64,000 bases of DNA from Azospirillum brasilense (GTDB lineage: Bacteria > Pseudomonadota > Alphaproteobacteria > Azospirillales > Azospirillaceae). Where the stretch lies: assembly GCF_007827815.1 (NCBI RefSeq), contig NZ_VITH01000006.1:62001-126000 (forward strand), written 5' to 3'. Positions within the stretch are counted from its first letter, which is position 1. Every line of letters begins with the position of its first letter. Below are positions 19,901 through 27,734 of this stretch, piece after piece. Below the pieces are notes generated by a model, which made no database searches, was not told the DNA's origin, and saw nothing but the letters and a program-made list of their open reading frames with translations. Both the position numbers and the translations under genes were made by a program.

Positions 19901-20183
19901 TGATGGTGAGCTGGAGCCGTCCGTCGCTGGTCGCCTGCGAGGCCATGTAGAGCATGTCCTCGACGCCGTTGACCTCCTGCTCGATGGGGGCGGACACGGT
20001 GTCGGCGACCACCTGCGCCGACGCGCCGGGGTAGGTCGCGTTGACGACGATGGTCGGCGGCGCGATCTCCGGATACTGCGCGACCGGCAGGGTCAGATAG
20101 GCGAAAACCCCGATCAGCGTGATGAAGATGGACAGGACCGCCGCGAAGATCGGCCGGTTGATGAAGAAGTGCGAGATGTTCAT
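16908..20183 (-). CDS. RND-family (AcrB/MexB-type) multidrug efflux pump, inner-membrane subunit
   Basis: This ~1091-residue protein has the full HAE1 RND layout: a first helix after MNISHFFINRPIFAAV, two large periplasmic loops and twelve helices. The proton-relay residues are visible, the Asp pair in TM4 (GIVVDDAIVVVENVERF) and the Lys in TM10 (VGLAAKNAILIVEFAR). A ~50-residue Pro/Ala-rich tail extends past the last helix. I chose ATG 20183, preceded by GGAG and 14 bases after the adaptor gene; an in-frame TTG at 20201 would overlap it. No outer-membrane factor or dedicated regulator is adjacent, so the outer channel must come from elsewhere. Substrates are unknown. Confidence 0.94.
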   Translation of the reverse strand: MNISHFFINRPIFAAVLSIFITLIGVFAYLTLPVAQYPEIAPPTIVVNATYPGASAQVVADTVSAPIEQEVNGVEDMLYMASQATSDGRLQLTITFKLGTDLDNAQVLVQNRLAVAEPRLPEDVRRIGVTVRKNSPDMLMVIHLNSPDGTRDQLYMSNYALLQIKDVLARLDGVGDIQVFGARDYAMRVWLDPDRVAARGLTAGDVVRAIQAQNVQVSGGVINQPPVPAPGAFQLNVETLGRLTDPREFGNIIVKTDGAAVTRLRDVAGVELGAQDYNLNAYLDRQQAVPLVIFQRPGSNALETADRILATMADLSKGFPSGMRYDVVYNPTEFIAQSVEEVYKTIFEAVALVVIVVILFLQTWRASIVPIVAIPVSLIGTFTVLAALGYSLNTLSLFGLVLAIGIVVDDAIVVVENVERFIRQGMKPKDAAHETMNEVGGALIAIALVLTAVFIPAALVSGISGQFFRQFAVTIATATVISCLVSLTLSPALCALLFKPHEAHPAKPSPLMRPVNAFFGGFNRGFDRLSNGYAGLTGRLVRLPVIVLAVYGVLLALTGWQFSRAPTGFIPNQDQGYLITVVQLPPGSSLARTDEVVRTAVDTLLKTPGVIHAVPFAGFDGATFTNAPNAGAIFVTLAPFADRIPKGQTAESVLGDLRTRLGAIEDAFIITIPPPPVRGIGNSGGFKMMVEDKRGRGLPALEEAVNELAGAANRIPGLVGVFSLFNTKTPKVFADIDRQRAEMLGVTADQVFEALQIYVGSSFVNEFNLLGRTYRVTAQADGRFRQTPRDIANLKTRNAQGDMVPIGAVAEFQNITGPYRVARYNLYPAAELQGNTLPGFSTGYALAAMEKAAADTLPDGFGFEWTELAYQEKAAGNTGLLVFGLSVVFVFLVLAAQYESWAMPLSVILIVPMCLLASVTGLLMRGLAVDILAQVGFVVLVGLAAKNAILIVEFARQNELFEGKDRFEAAVAAARTRLRPILMTSFAFILGVVPLMIAQGAGAEMRQSLGTAVFMGMLGVTLFGLIFTPVFYTVIRRLFSGPLAVNQHPADQHPSRTAEAPARGPVAADPAASGRYNPATREIPGTPAPER

Positions 20184-20197
20184 GGTCCCGGCTCCGC

Positions 20198-21424
20198 TCA
20201 ACCGGCCGGCGGCTTCGGCGGCTCGATCCGTCCGTCCTGCGGGGTCACCTTGGTGCCCGGCCGGGCCCGGACGAGGCCGTTGATGATGACCTTGTCCGTT
20301 TCCTCCAGCCCGGAGCGCACGACGCGCAGCCCGTCCTCGATGGGGCCGAGGCGCACCGGCTTCGGCACCACCGTGCCGTCGTTGCCGACCGTCAGGACGA
20401 TCTTGTTGGCCTGGTCGCTGACCACGGCCTGATCGGGGATCAGCGTGGCGGTGTAGCGGTCCGATCCGGGCAGGCGCAGCCGCCCGAACTGGCCGGGCGT
20501 CAGCAGCAGCGACGGGTTGGGAAAGACGGCGCGGGCGCGGATGGTGCCGGCACCGGGGCTCACCTGATTGTCGATGAAATTGAGCGTGCCCTTCAGGGTC
20601 CAGCTCTGCTCGTCGAACAGGCGGCCCTCGACCTCGATGCCGCCGTCACGCTGCGACCTCAAGGCGCCGCGCGCCGCCGCCCGCTGGTAGGCGAGGTAAT
20701 CGGATTCGCTCATGTCGAAGGTGAAGTAGATCGGGTCGAGCGAGACGATGGTGGTCAGCAGGGTCGTCGTGCCGCTGTCGCCACCGACGATCAGGTTGCC
20801 GACGCTGACCTCGCGCCGGCTGATGCGGCCGGCGATCGGGGCGGTGATGCGGGTGAAGTTCGCATTCAGCTCCGCCGTCCGGACGGCGGCCTTCGCCACC
20901 TCGACCCCGGCGGCGTCGACGCGGACCTGCTGCTGGCGCTCGTCGAACACGCTGGCCGCGACGTTGTCGCTGCGGCGCAGCTCCGACGCGCGGGCAAGCT
21001 GGCGGTTCGACAGGTCCAGCTTGGCCTCGGCCTGCTGCTGCTCCGCCCGCGCCGAGGCCAGAGCCGCCTCGAAGGGGCGGGGGTCGATGACGAACAGCGG
21101 GTCGCCCTGCTTGACGATCTGGCCGTCCTGGAAGGCGATGGAGTCGAGATAGCCGCTGACCCGCGCCCGGATCTCCACGAAGTCCACCGCCTGGAACTGG
21201 CCGGTGAACTCGTCCCATTCGACGATCTCCTTGCGCAGCGGCGGGCTGACCGTCACCGGCGGGGGTTGGCTGTTCTGGGCGGTCTCGGCGGCGCGGGCGC
21301 GGTTACCGCCGGACGGGCCGGCCAGCCACAGGCCGCCGATCAGCGCGATTGCGGCAAGGAGTGCCGCCAGAGCGGCTTTCATCCGGCTGGGGGAGGCGGC
21401 CCCGCCTGTCCTTGCCCCTGTCAT
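20198..21424 (-). CDS. RND efflux periplasmic adaptor (AcrA/MexA-type)
   Basis: This ~408-residue membrane-fusion protein has an N-terminal anchor or signal (MKAALAALLAAIALIGGLWL). Next come a biotinyl/lipoyl half-motif (VEIRARVSGYLDSIAFQDGQ), an alpha-hairpin (about residues 115-170) and beta-barrel and membrane-proximal domains ending GLVRARPGTKVTPQ. Unlike AcrA, it shows no lipoprotein cysteine. The ATG at 21424 has GGAG upstream. It is co-transcribed with the pump gene and would bridge the pump to an outer-membrane channel not found in this window. Confidence 0.93.
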   Translation of the reverse strand: MTGARTGGAASPSRMKAALAALLAAIALIGGLWLAGPSGGNRARAAETAQNSQPPPVTVSPPLRKEIVEWDEFTGQFQAVDFVEIRARVSGYLDSIAFQDGQIVKQGDPLFVIDPRPFEAALASARAEQQQAEAKLDLSNRQLARASELRRSDNVAASVFDERQQQVRVDAAGVEVAKAAVRTAELNANFTRITAPIAGRISRREVSVGNLIVGGDSGTTTLLTTIVSLDPIYFTFDMSESDYLAYQRAAARGALRSQRDGGIEVEGRLFDEQSWTLKGTLNFIDNQVSPGAGTIRARAVFPNPSLLLTPGQFGRLRLPGSDRYTATLIPDQAVVSDQANKIVLTVGNDGTVVPKPVRLGPIEDGLRVVRSGLEETDKVIINGLVRARPGTKVTPQDGRIEPPKPPAG

Positions 21425-21508
21425 GACCGTCTCCGCTCCCGTTGCCGGCGCACCGATGGTTGCATGGATCGGCACAGTTCCACAGGACGCGAAGGTTGCA
21501 GCCGTCAG

Positions 21509-21522
21509 CCTCTATAAAGAGG
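21509..21522. promoter_or_regulatory. CCTCT-ATAA-AGAGG inverted repeat upstream of the efflux genes
   Basis: A perfect 5-4-5 inverted repeat about 85 bases before the adaptor start, in a small AT-rich island. On the minus strand it reads TTTATAG, which could be part of a -10 element. It is a possible promoter/operator; no matching -35 was found. Confidence 0.3.
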
Positions 21523-21718
21523 GATCGGCGCGGCGTTGGTGGGAAAACCGCCGGTCTGGCGATCGGGACGGACTGTGGGTGAAGGATTCAGCTTCCTCGC
21601 TGGAGCTGGCCGGGGCGCCGCCAGCCAACACGACCGCCACGTCCAGATGATCGGCGAGCAATGCCCAGGCACAAGGCTGGCCCGTCCGGTCACCCGCAAG
21701 GTCGCCAATGGTACCAGC

Positions 21719-24700
21719 TCAGGCCTGAGGGGCCTTTCCGGGGGCACGGCTGGGGAACTCGACGGTGAATCGCGTTCCCTCGCCGGGCTGGCTGTCGAGT
21801 TGGATGGTGCCGCCGAGCTGGCTGGTGATGAGGTTGAAGACGATGTGCAGGCCGAGCCCGGTCGAGCCGGTGCCCCGCCGCGTCGTGAAGAAGGGCTCGA
21901 AGACCTTGCCGTGGTTCTCCGCCGGGATGCCGCAGCCGTCGTCCTGGTAGACCAGCCGCACCCCGTCGTTCTCCACCGCCTGAGCGGTGATGGCGATCCG
22001 GCCCTTTTCGCCTTCCCGGTAGGCGTGGTTGACCGAGTTGGTGATGAGATTCGTCACGATCTGGGCGATCACGCCGGGATAGCTGTCCAGCTCGATGCCC
22101 TTGGGGCACTCCAGCCGCACCTCGTGGCCGGGGCGGTGCCAGGTCGGGCGCAGGCTGACCAGAACCTCCTCCAGATAGCCGCGCAGGTCGAAGCGGCGGC
22201 GGTCGCTGCGCGTCTGGTCCGAGGCGACCTGCTTGAAGCTCTGCACCAGATCGGCGGCGCGGGTGGCGTTGCTGATCATCAGCGTGGCGGCGTCGCGCGC
22301 GGCCTGCATGAAGTCCTGGAAGTCGGCCCGGCGCATCTTGCCGGTGTCGGACAGCGTTTCGAGCGCGCTGATCTTCTCGCCGAGATAGGAGGCGCTGGTC
22401 ATCACGATGCCGATGGGCGTGTTGATCTCGTGCGCCACACCGGCGACGAGCTGTCCCAGCGAGGCCATCTTCTCCGCCTGGACGAGCTGCTGCTGGGCGG
22501 CCTTGAGCTGACCATGGGCGGTGTGGAGCTGCTCGTGGGCATCGCGCAGCTCGCTTTCACGGCTGCGGTCCACCGTCACGTCCACATAGACCTGGACCAT
22601 GCCGCCGTCCGGCATGGGATTGCTGCGCACCTGGATGACCCGGCCGTCGGCGAACTCGATCTCGCTGGGGCTGCTCACCAGGGGCGAGGGCATCAGCGCG
22701 GTCAGAAGCTGGCCGGAGGCGTTCACCGCGGCGCTCAGCTCGCGGTAGGGAAGGCCGACCCGGCGCAGCGTGTCCGGCAGGCTGAAGAGGGCCATGGCCC
22801 GTTCGTTCCAGACGCGCAGCCGCTCCTCGGCGTCGAAGGCCGCCAAGCCGTCGTACATGCTGGCCAGCGTCGCGCGCAGCAGCTGCGACTGCTCGGCCAC
22901 CTCGCGGGTCCGCTCGGCCACCTGGGCTTCCAGCGTGCGGTTCAGCCGCTCCAACCCGTCGTAGAGGCGGGCGTTCTCGATGGAGATGGCGATCTGCACC
23001 GACAGGAGGTTGAGCAGCTCCAGCCGCTCCGGGCTGAAGATGTCGGCGGCGAGGTTGTTCTCCAGATAGAGGATGCCGACCATCTGGTTGCGGTTGCGCA
23101 AGGGCAGGCACAGCACGGAGCGCGGCTGCGCCATCCGCGTGTAGGCGTCGTACTGGAAATCGCCGTCGTTGGCGGCGTCGGCCAGGACGACCGGCTCCCC
23201 GGTCTGGATGACCGCGTCGACGACGCCGCGCACCAGGATCGGCGCCGCGTCGTCGAGGGGGCGGGACTGCAGGACCTCCGCGGCCTCACCCTCGCTGGTG
23301 GCGTCGGCCTCGATCCGCCACGCGCCGTCGGTCGGCAGCAGCAGGCAGCCCCGCGTCGCCCCGGCGTTGGTGATGACCAGCTTCATCAGCGTCCACAGCA
23401 GGTCGCCCAGCCGGATGTCCTGCGCCAGCGCCTGCGAGGTGCGGATCACCGTCTCGACATCCACCATGTGGGAGCTGGACCCGGAGGAGGAGGAGCGCCG
23501 CCGCGACGTGGCGGTGACCGGGCGTCGCGGCGGGAAGCCGTCGTCGACGGGACCCTGGTCCGCCGCCGTCTCGCCGAACAGCTCGGCCAGCCGGGCGTCG
23601 AGCGCCCGGACCTTCGCCAGCGCGTCCCAGCGCCGGTAGGCGTGGCGGGCCTGGAACAGCATCGCCTTCGCCGTGAAGCGGTCGCCGCGCGCCAGCGCGG
23701 CCTCGCCGGCCCGCTCGCAGGCGAAGGCCTCGTCGTGGGTGAAGCCCTGCTCGCGAGCGCTCTCCGCGGCGGTCTGGTAATGACGGTGCGCCTTGTCCAG
23801 CCGCCCGGTGGCGCGCAGCCGTTCGGCCACCACGAGCGCCAGCAGGTGGCGGAAGTTGGTCGGGGCGTGGCGCACCGCGCCGCGCAGCCGTCGCTCCAGC
23901 CCGAGCGCCACGGCCCGCGCCCGCAGCCGCTCGGCGGGGCGCAGGCGGTCCCAGGCGGCGAAGTCGATCAACGCGGCGATCACCCGCATGCGCAGGTTCA
24001 TCACCATGCCCATGGAGGCGTCGGCGAAGGGACGGCGCTTCGCCATGCAGCGCCGCGCCTCGTCGATCCGACCGAACAAAAGGTTCAGATAGGCGAGGTG
24101 GCTGTGCATCGTGTCCAGGGCAAGGCGGTTGCCGCTGGCGGCCAGGGCCGGGACGTCGCTTGCTTCCGTGACGTGGGGTCCGGCGAAGGCGGTGGGGTCG
24201 TCGCATTCGCCGAGCAGATTGGCGATGAGCTGCTGGTGGGGCCGCAGCACGCCCGCCGCGGTCTGCTGGTTCAGGCGCGCGATGGCGGCGGCGTGGCCCG
24301 CCGCGGTCTGCTGGAGCTGCCGCAGCGGATGGCCGAGAAACAGCCCTTGCGCGACGGCGTTGTTCAGGCAATAGGCGGCGTACTCGATGTCGCCGGTTTC
24401 CAGGCCGATCCGGTGGGCGTTGAGAAGGCCGGCCAGTGATTTGGCCACCGGCTGGTGCCAGACCTCGATGAACAGATGGACGACGAACAGCGTCTGGGCG
24501 CGGCCCTGGTTGGCGTTCAGCCGGTCGAGCACGCGCAGCGCCACCCGCCCGTACATGGCGCCCGCCGGGACGTCGCCGAGCATCGCGCAGTGCAGCAGCC
24601 CGTAGGTGGCGTAGGTGATGCCGGAGGCCGGCAGGATACCCTCGGTCGCCGACAGCCGGACCATGCGCAGCAGCAGCACCGTGTAGAGGTTGGTGTCGTG

Positions 24701-27469
24701 CAGATAGGCGCTCGCCAGCACGCGCGACACGATGCGGCCGATCGTCAGGAGGCGCGGGTCGGTGAGGGGCGGGCGGTTGACGAGATCCTCCTCGCCCTTG
24801 CCGCGCAGCGCGAGTTTGGTCGTGGCGAGTTCCTTGAGCACATGCCGGGTGTCCGCCCGCTCGGGGATCGGGCTGCCGAGCTGGCCCAGAGCGGTGCGGC
24901 AGGCGTCCAGCGCCGCCGGCAGGTTCTGCCGCGACACATGCATCTGGATCTGTGTCTCGAAGGCCAGGGCACGGTCGAGGACGGTGCGGGCGTTGGCCTC
25001 GATGGCGTCGGCCAGCGGCGTCGCCGCGGCGACGTCGCCGTTCACCGCCGCGATCTCCGCCGCTTCGGCGTGGAGGCTGAGCGCCAGTTCGTACAGCCGC
25101 GACCAGCCGTCCGCGGGCAGCAGCCCGACCCCGGTGATGAGATAGTCGAAGGCCGGCCCCAGCGCCGCCGAGGCGCGCGCCGCCTGTCCGGCCAGCAGGT
25201 TGTAGCGGGCCAGCCGCTCCCGCTGCTCCGGCGACAGCAGGGACACGGCGCGGTTCAACTGGTTGGTGATCGCGAACAGCCGATCCGTGGCCCGATCGCC
25301 GCCCCGTTCCAGGACGAGGCCGATGGCGAGGTGGCAGGCCAGGGCCTCGGCGTCCGGCAGCATGCTGTAGGCCGCCTGCTGCACGCGGTCGTGGACGAAA
25401 CGGTAGGTGGCGCGCGGCGAGACGCTGTCCATGTCGGCGTAGCGGTAGGCGTCGCCCACCGGGACCACCAGCCCGCTGCGCAGGGCCGGCCACAGCGCCG
25501 CCGCCGTCGCGGTGGAGGTCCGCCGGCTCGCGTCGGCCAGGGTGGCGAGATCGAAGGCGCTGCCGATGCAGGCGGCGGTCTGGAGGACGGTCAGCGTTTC
25601 GGCGGGCAGCTCGCGGATGCGGCGGACCACGAAGGTGACGACGTCGTCGACCATCCGTTCCATCCGCTGGGACTCGATGGCCTCCAGGTTCCAGTTCCAC
25701 ACCCCGGCGAGGCCGTCATAGGCGATCAGCCCGCTCTGCTCCAGCGACTCCAGGAATTGCCCGAGGAAGAAGGGGTTGCCCAGCGTGTTGGCGATCAGCC
25801 GCTCGGCCAGGGGGCGCACGTCGTCGGGGGCCGCGTGCAGCGTGTCGGACAGCAGGGCCACCACCGCGTCGGCGTCGAGCCCGCCGAGCGACACGTCGCG
25901 CACCGGAACGCCACGCTCGCCAAAGGTCTGGATGGTGTGGCGCAGCGGGTGGAGCGCGTCGACCTCGGTGTCGCGGCAGGTGCCGACCAGCAGGAAATGG
26001 CCGAGGTCCGGGTCGCCCGCCAACCCTTCCAGCAGCTTCAGCGTGGCGAGGTCGGCCCATTGCAGATCGTCGAGGAACAGCACCAGCGGGTGCCCCGCCC
26101 CGGCGAAGGCGCGGACGAAATTGCGGAACACATAGATGAAGCGCTCGTGCGCCTCCACCGGACCCAGCTCCGGCACCGGCGGCTGGGGGCCGATCAGCCG
26201 CTCGACGTGCGGGATCACGTCGGTGATGACCCGCCCGTTGGGGCCGAGCGCGGCGAGGAGGCGGGCCCGCCAGCGCGCCAGCGACTCCGGACCGGCGGCG
26301 AAGGTCTGCCGCACCAGGGTCTTGAAGGCCTCGATCACCGGGGCGTAGGGAATGTCGCGCTTCAGCGGCTCGAACTTGCCGGTGATGAAGAAGCCGTGGC
26401 GGGCGATCACCGGCTTGTGCAGTTCCCGGACCAGCGCCGATTTGCCAACCCCCGAATAGCCGGAGATCAGCAGGGCTTCGAACCCGCCCGCGGCGGCGCG
26501 CCCGAAGGCGTCGAGAAGGACGCGGAACTGCGCGGTGCGGCCATAGAGCTTCTGCGGGATGCGCAGCACCGGACGGACGTCCCGGCTGGCCAGCGCAAAG
26601 GGCTCGATGCGGCCGTGGCTGCGCCATTCGCTCAAGCAGCGTTCAAGGTCGGCGCGCAGGCCGAAGGCGCTCTGGTAGCGCTCCTCCGGGTTCTTCGCCA
26701 TCAGCCGGGCCACGATGGCGGCCAGAGGCTCGGGCACCAGCGGGTTGAGCTTGTGCGCCGGGACGGGGGTCCGCGCGATGTGGCAATGCACCAGCTCCAG
26801 CGGGTCGCCGGACGGGAAGGGCGGCTGGCCGGTCAGGAATTCGTGAAAGGTGGCGCCCAGGGCGTAGAAGTCGGCACGATAGTCCACCGACCGGTTCATC
26901 CTCCCGGTCTGCTCCGGCGCCATGTAGGCGAGCGTGCCCTCCATGGTGCCGACGTCCGGGTCGCCCGCTTCTTCGCGCGACAGCTCCGACGCGATGCCGA
27001 AGTCGATCAGGTTGAACTGGCCGGTCGCCGGGTTCCAGATCAGGTTGCCGGGGCTGATGTCCTTGTGGACGACGCCGGCATCGTGCACGGCGGCCAGCGC
27101 GTCGACCGCCTGGAGCGCCATTCGCAGGAAGACCGCGACGTCCTCCGTCCGCACGTCCGGAAGGCTGTCCAGCGCGGTCCCGCCGATGTCGCGGAACACC
27201 ATCATCAGCCCAGTGCCGTGGGGCACGCAGTCCAGCGCCTCCACGACCCCGGCGTGGCGCAACCGGCGGGTGATGGCGAATTCGCGCAGGAAGGCCGCCT
27301 TGTCCTCGCCGCCGATGTCCGCCCCGGACAGGAATTTGCAGATGACGGGCAGGCCGTCGTCGCGCCGGACGGCGCGCAGCACGGTGGAGCGCGACCCCAC
27401 ATGCAGCGTCTCGACAACGCGGAAGCCCGATAACGCCGGCACGGTTGCGGTTGGGATGGCCCCGATCAC
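21719..27469 (-). CDS. Hybrid Ser/Thr kinase - AAA ATPase - GAF - PAS - sensor histidine kinase (1916 aa)
   Basis: One polypeptide carries several signalling domains in order. A Ser/Thr kinase-like domain spans about residues 14-275, with VICK lysine, HKDISPGN (HRD variant) and LIDFG. A large ATPase follows, with Walker A SGYSGVGKSALV near 343 and Walker B LVLFLDDLQWAD near 465. A long helical TPR-like region (about 600-1290) leads to a GAF domain (about 1356-1506), a short coiled coil and a PAS domain (about 1560-1660). A histidine kinase ends the protein, with GVAHEINTP near 1680, an N-box NLITNSVNHAY near 1813 and DDGCGIP. The start is GTG with an upstream GAGGATG. No response regulator is adjacent, so it is an orphan sensor. 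It is divergent from the FAD-oxidoreductase operon. Confidence 0.93.
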   Translation of the reverse strand: MIGAIPTATVPALSGFRVVETLHVGSRSTVLRAVRRDDGLPVICKFLSGADIGGEDKAAFLREFAITRRLRHAGVVEALDCVPHGTGLMMVFRDIGGTALDSLPDVRTEDVAVFLRMALQAVDALAAVHDAGVVHKDISPGNLIWNPATGQFNLIDFGIASELSREEAGDPDVGTMEGTLAYMAPEQTGRMNRSVDYRADFYALGATFHEFLTGQPPFPSGDPLELVHCHIARTPVPAHKLNPLVPEPLAAIVARLMAKNPEERYQSAFGLRADLERCLSEWRSHGRIEPFALASRDVRPVLRIPQKLYGRTAQFRVLLDAFGRAAAGGFEALLISGYSGVGKSALVRELHKPVIARHGFFITGKFEPLKRDIPYAPVIEAFKTLVRQTFAAGPESLARWRARLLAALGPNGRVITDVIPHVERLIGPQPPVPELGPVEAHERFIYVFRNFVRAFAGAGHPLVLFLDDLQWADLATLKLLEGLAGDPDLGHFLLVGTCRDTEVDALHPLRHTIQTFGERGVPVRDVSLGGLDADAVVALLSDTLHAAPDDVRPLAERLIANTLGNPFFLGQFLESLEQSGLIAYDGLAGVWNWNLEAIESQRMERMVDDVVTFVVRRIRELPAETLTVLQTAACIGSAFDLATLADASRRTSTATAAALWPALRSGLVVPVGDAYRYADMDSVSPRATYRFVHDRVQQAAYSMLPDAEALACHLAIGLVLERGGDRATDRLFAITNQLNRAVSLLSPEQRERLARYNLLAGQAARASAALGPAFDYLITGVGLLPADGWSRLYELALSLHAEAAEIAAVNGDVAAATPLADAIEANARTVLDRALAFETQIQMHVSRQNLPAALDACRTALGQLGSPIPERADTRHVLKELATTKLALRGKGEEDLVNRPPLTDPRLLTIGRIVSRVLASAYLHDTNLYTVLLLRMVRLSATEGILPASGITYATYGLLHCAMLGDVPAGAMYGRVALRVLDRLNANQGRAQTLFVVHLFIEVWHQPVAKSLAGLLNAHRIGLETGDIEYAAYCLNNAVAQGLFLGHPLRQLQQTAAGHAAAIARLNQQTAAGVLRPHQQLIANLLGECDDPTAFAGPHVTEASDVPALAASGNRLALDTMHSHLAYLNLLFGRIDEARRCMAKRRPFADASMGMVMNLRMRVIAALIDFAAWDRLRPAERLRARAVALGLERRLRGAVRHAPTNFRHLLALVVAERLRATGRLDKAHRHYQTAAESAREQGFTHDEAFACERAGEAALARGDRFTAKAMLFQARHAYRRWDALAKVRALDARLAELFGETAADQGPVDDGFPPRRPVTATSRRRSSSSGSSSHMVDVETVIRTSQALAQDIRLGDLLWTLMKLVITNAGATRGCLLLPTDGAWRIEADATSEGEAAEVLQSRPLDDAAPILVRGVVDAVIQTGEPVVLADAANDGDFQYDAYTRMAQPRSVLCLPLRNRNQMVGILYLENNLAADIFSPERLELLNLLSVQIAISIENARLYDGLERLNRTLEAQVAERTREVAEQSQLLRATLASMYDGLAAFDAEERLRVWNERAMALFSLPDTLRRVGLPYRELSAAVNASGQLLTALMPSPLVSSPSEIEFADGRVIQVRSNPMPDGGMVQVYVDVTVDRSRESELRDAHEQLHTAHGQLKAAQQQLVQAEKMASLGQLVAGVAHEINTPIGIVMTSASYLGEKISALETLSDTGKMRRADFQDFMQAARDAATLMISNATRAADLVQSFKQVASDQTRSDRRRFDLRGYLEEVLVSLRPTWHRPGHEVRLECPKGIELDSYPGVIAQIVTNLITNSVNHAYREGEKGRIAITAQAVENDGVRLVYQDDGCGIPAENHGKVFEPFFTTRRGTGSTGLGLHIVFNLITSQLGGTIQLDSQPGEGTRFTVEFPSRAPGKAPQA

Positions 27470-27734
27470 GACGCAGCATCCTCATGTCGCGTGGTTGCGA
27501 CATCCGTTATAGAAGGTCGCGCCAGGGTGGAGCAAGCGCAGGGCGTGGCAGCCGGGTCTTTGCACGATTTTTGCTTTGCGATCGCACGGGTCATAGGACG
27601 GGAGCATCGGCGAAACGGCGTAATAGTTCAATCGCGGTACGACAATTTATGCTAACCTCCCCCACAATTTCTGACGAGTGCCGGGAAAACTCCGCGGCGC
27701 CGTCGCGGGGATGCCGGATCGGTCGGGGGAGAGC

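Noticed and set aside
16827-20432. 1201-residue plus-strand frame opposite the RND pump gene
   Set aside because: His/Gln/Arg/Asp-rich, no domain, exactly covers the unmistakable AcrB-type gene.
21536-27433. Two plus-strand frames of ~970 and ~990 residues opposite the hybrid kinase
   Set aside because: Compositionally biased antisense frames with no recognisable motif; the kinase motifs lie on the minus strand.
27546-27564. TGGCA...TTGCA resembling a sigma-54 -24/-12 promoter upstream of the first FAD oxidoreductase
   Set aside because: The GG-to-GC spacing is 13 bases instead of 10, so it does not fit the consensus.
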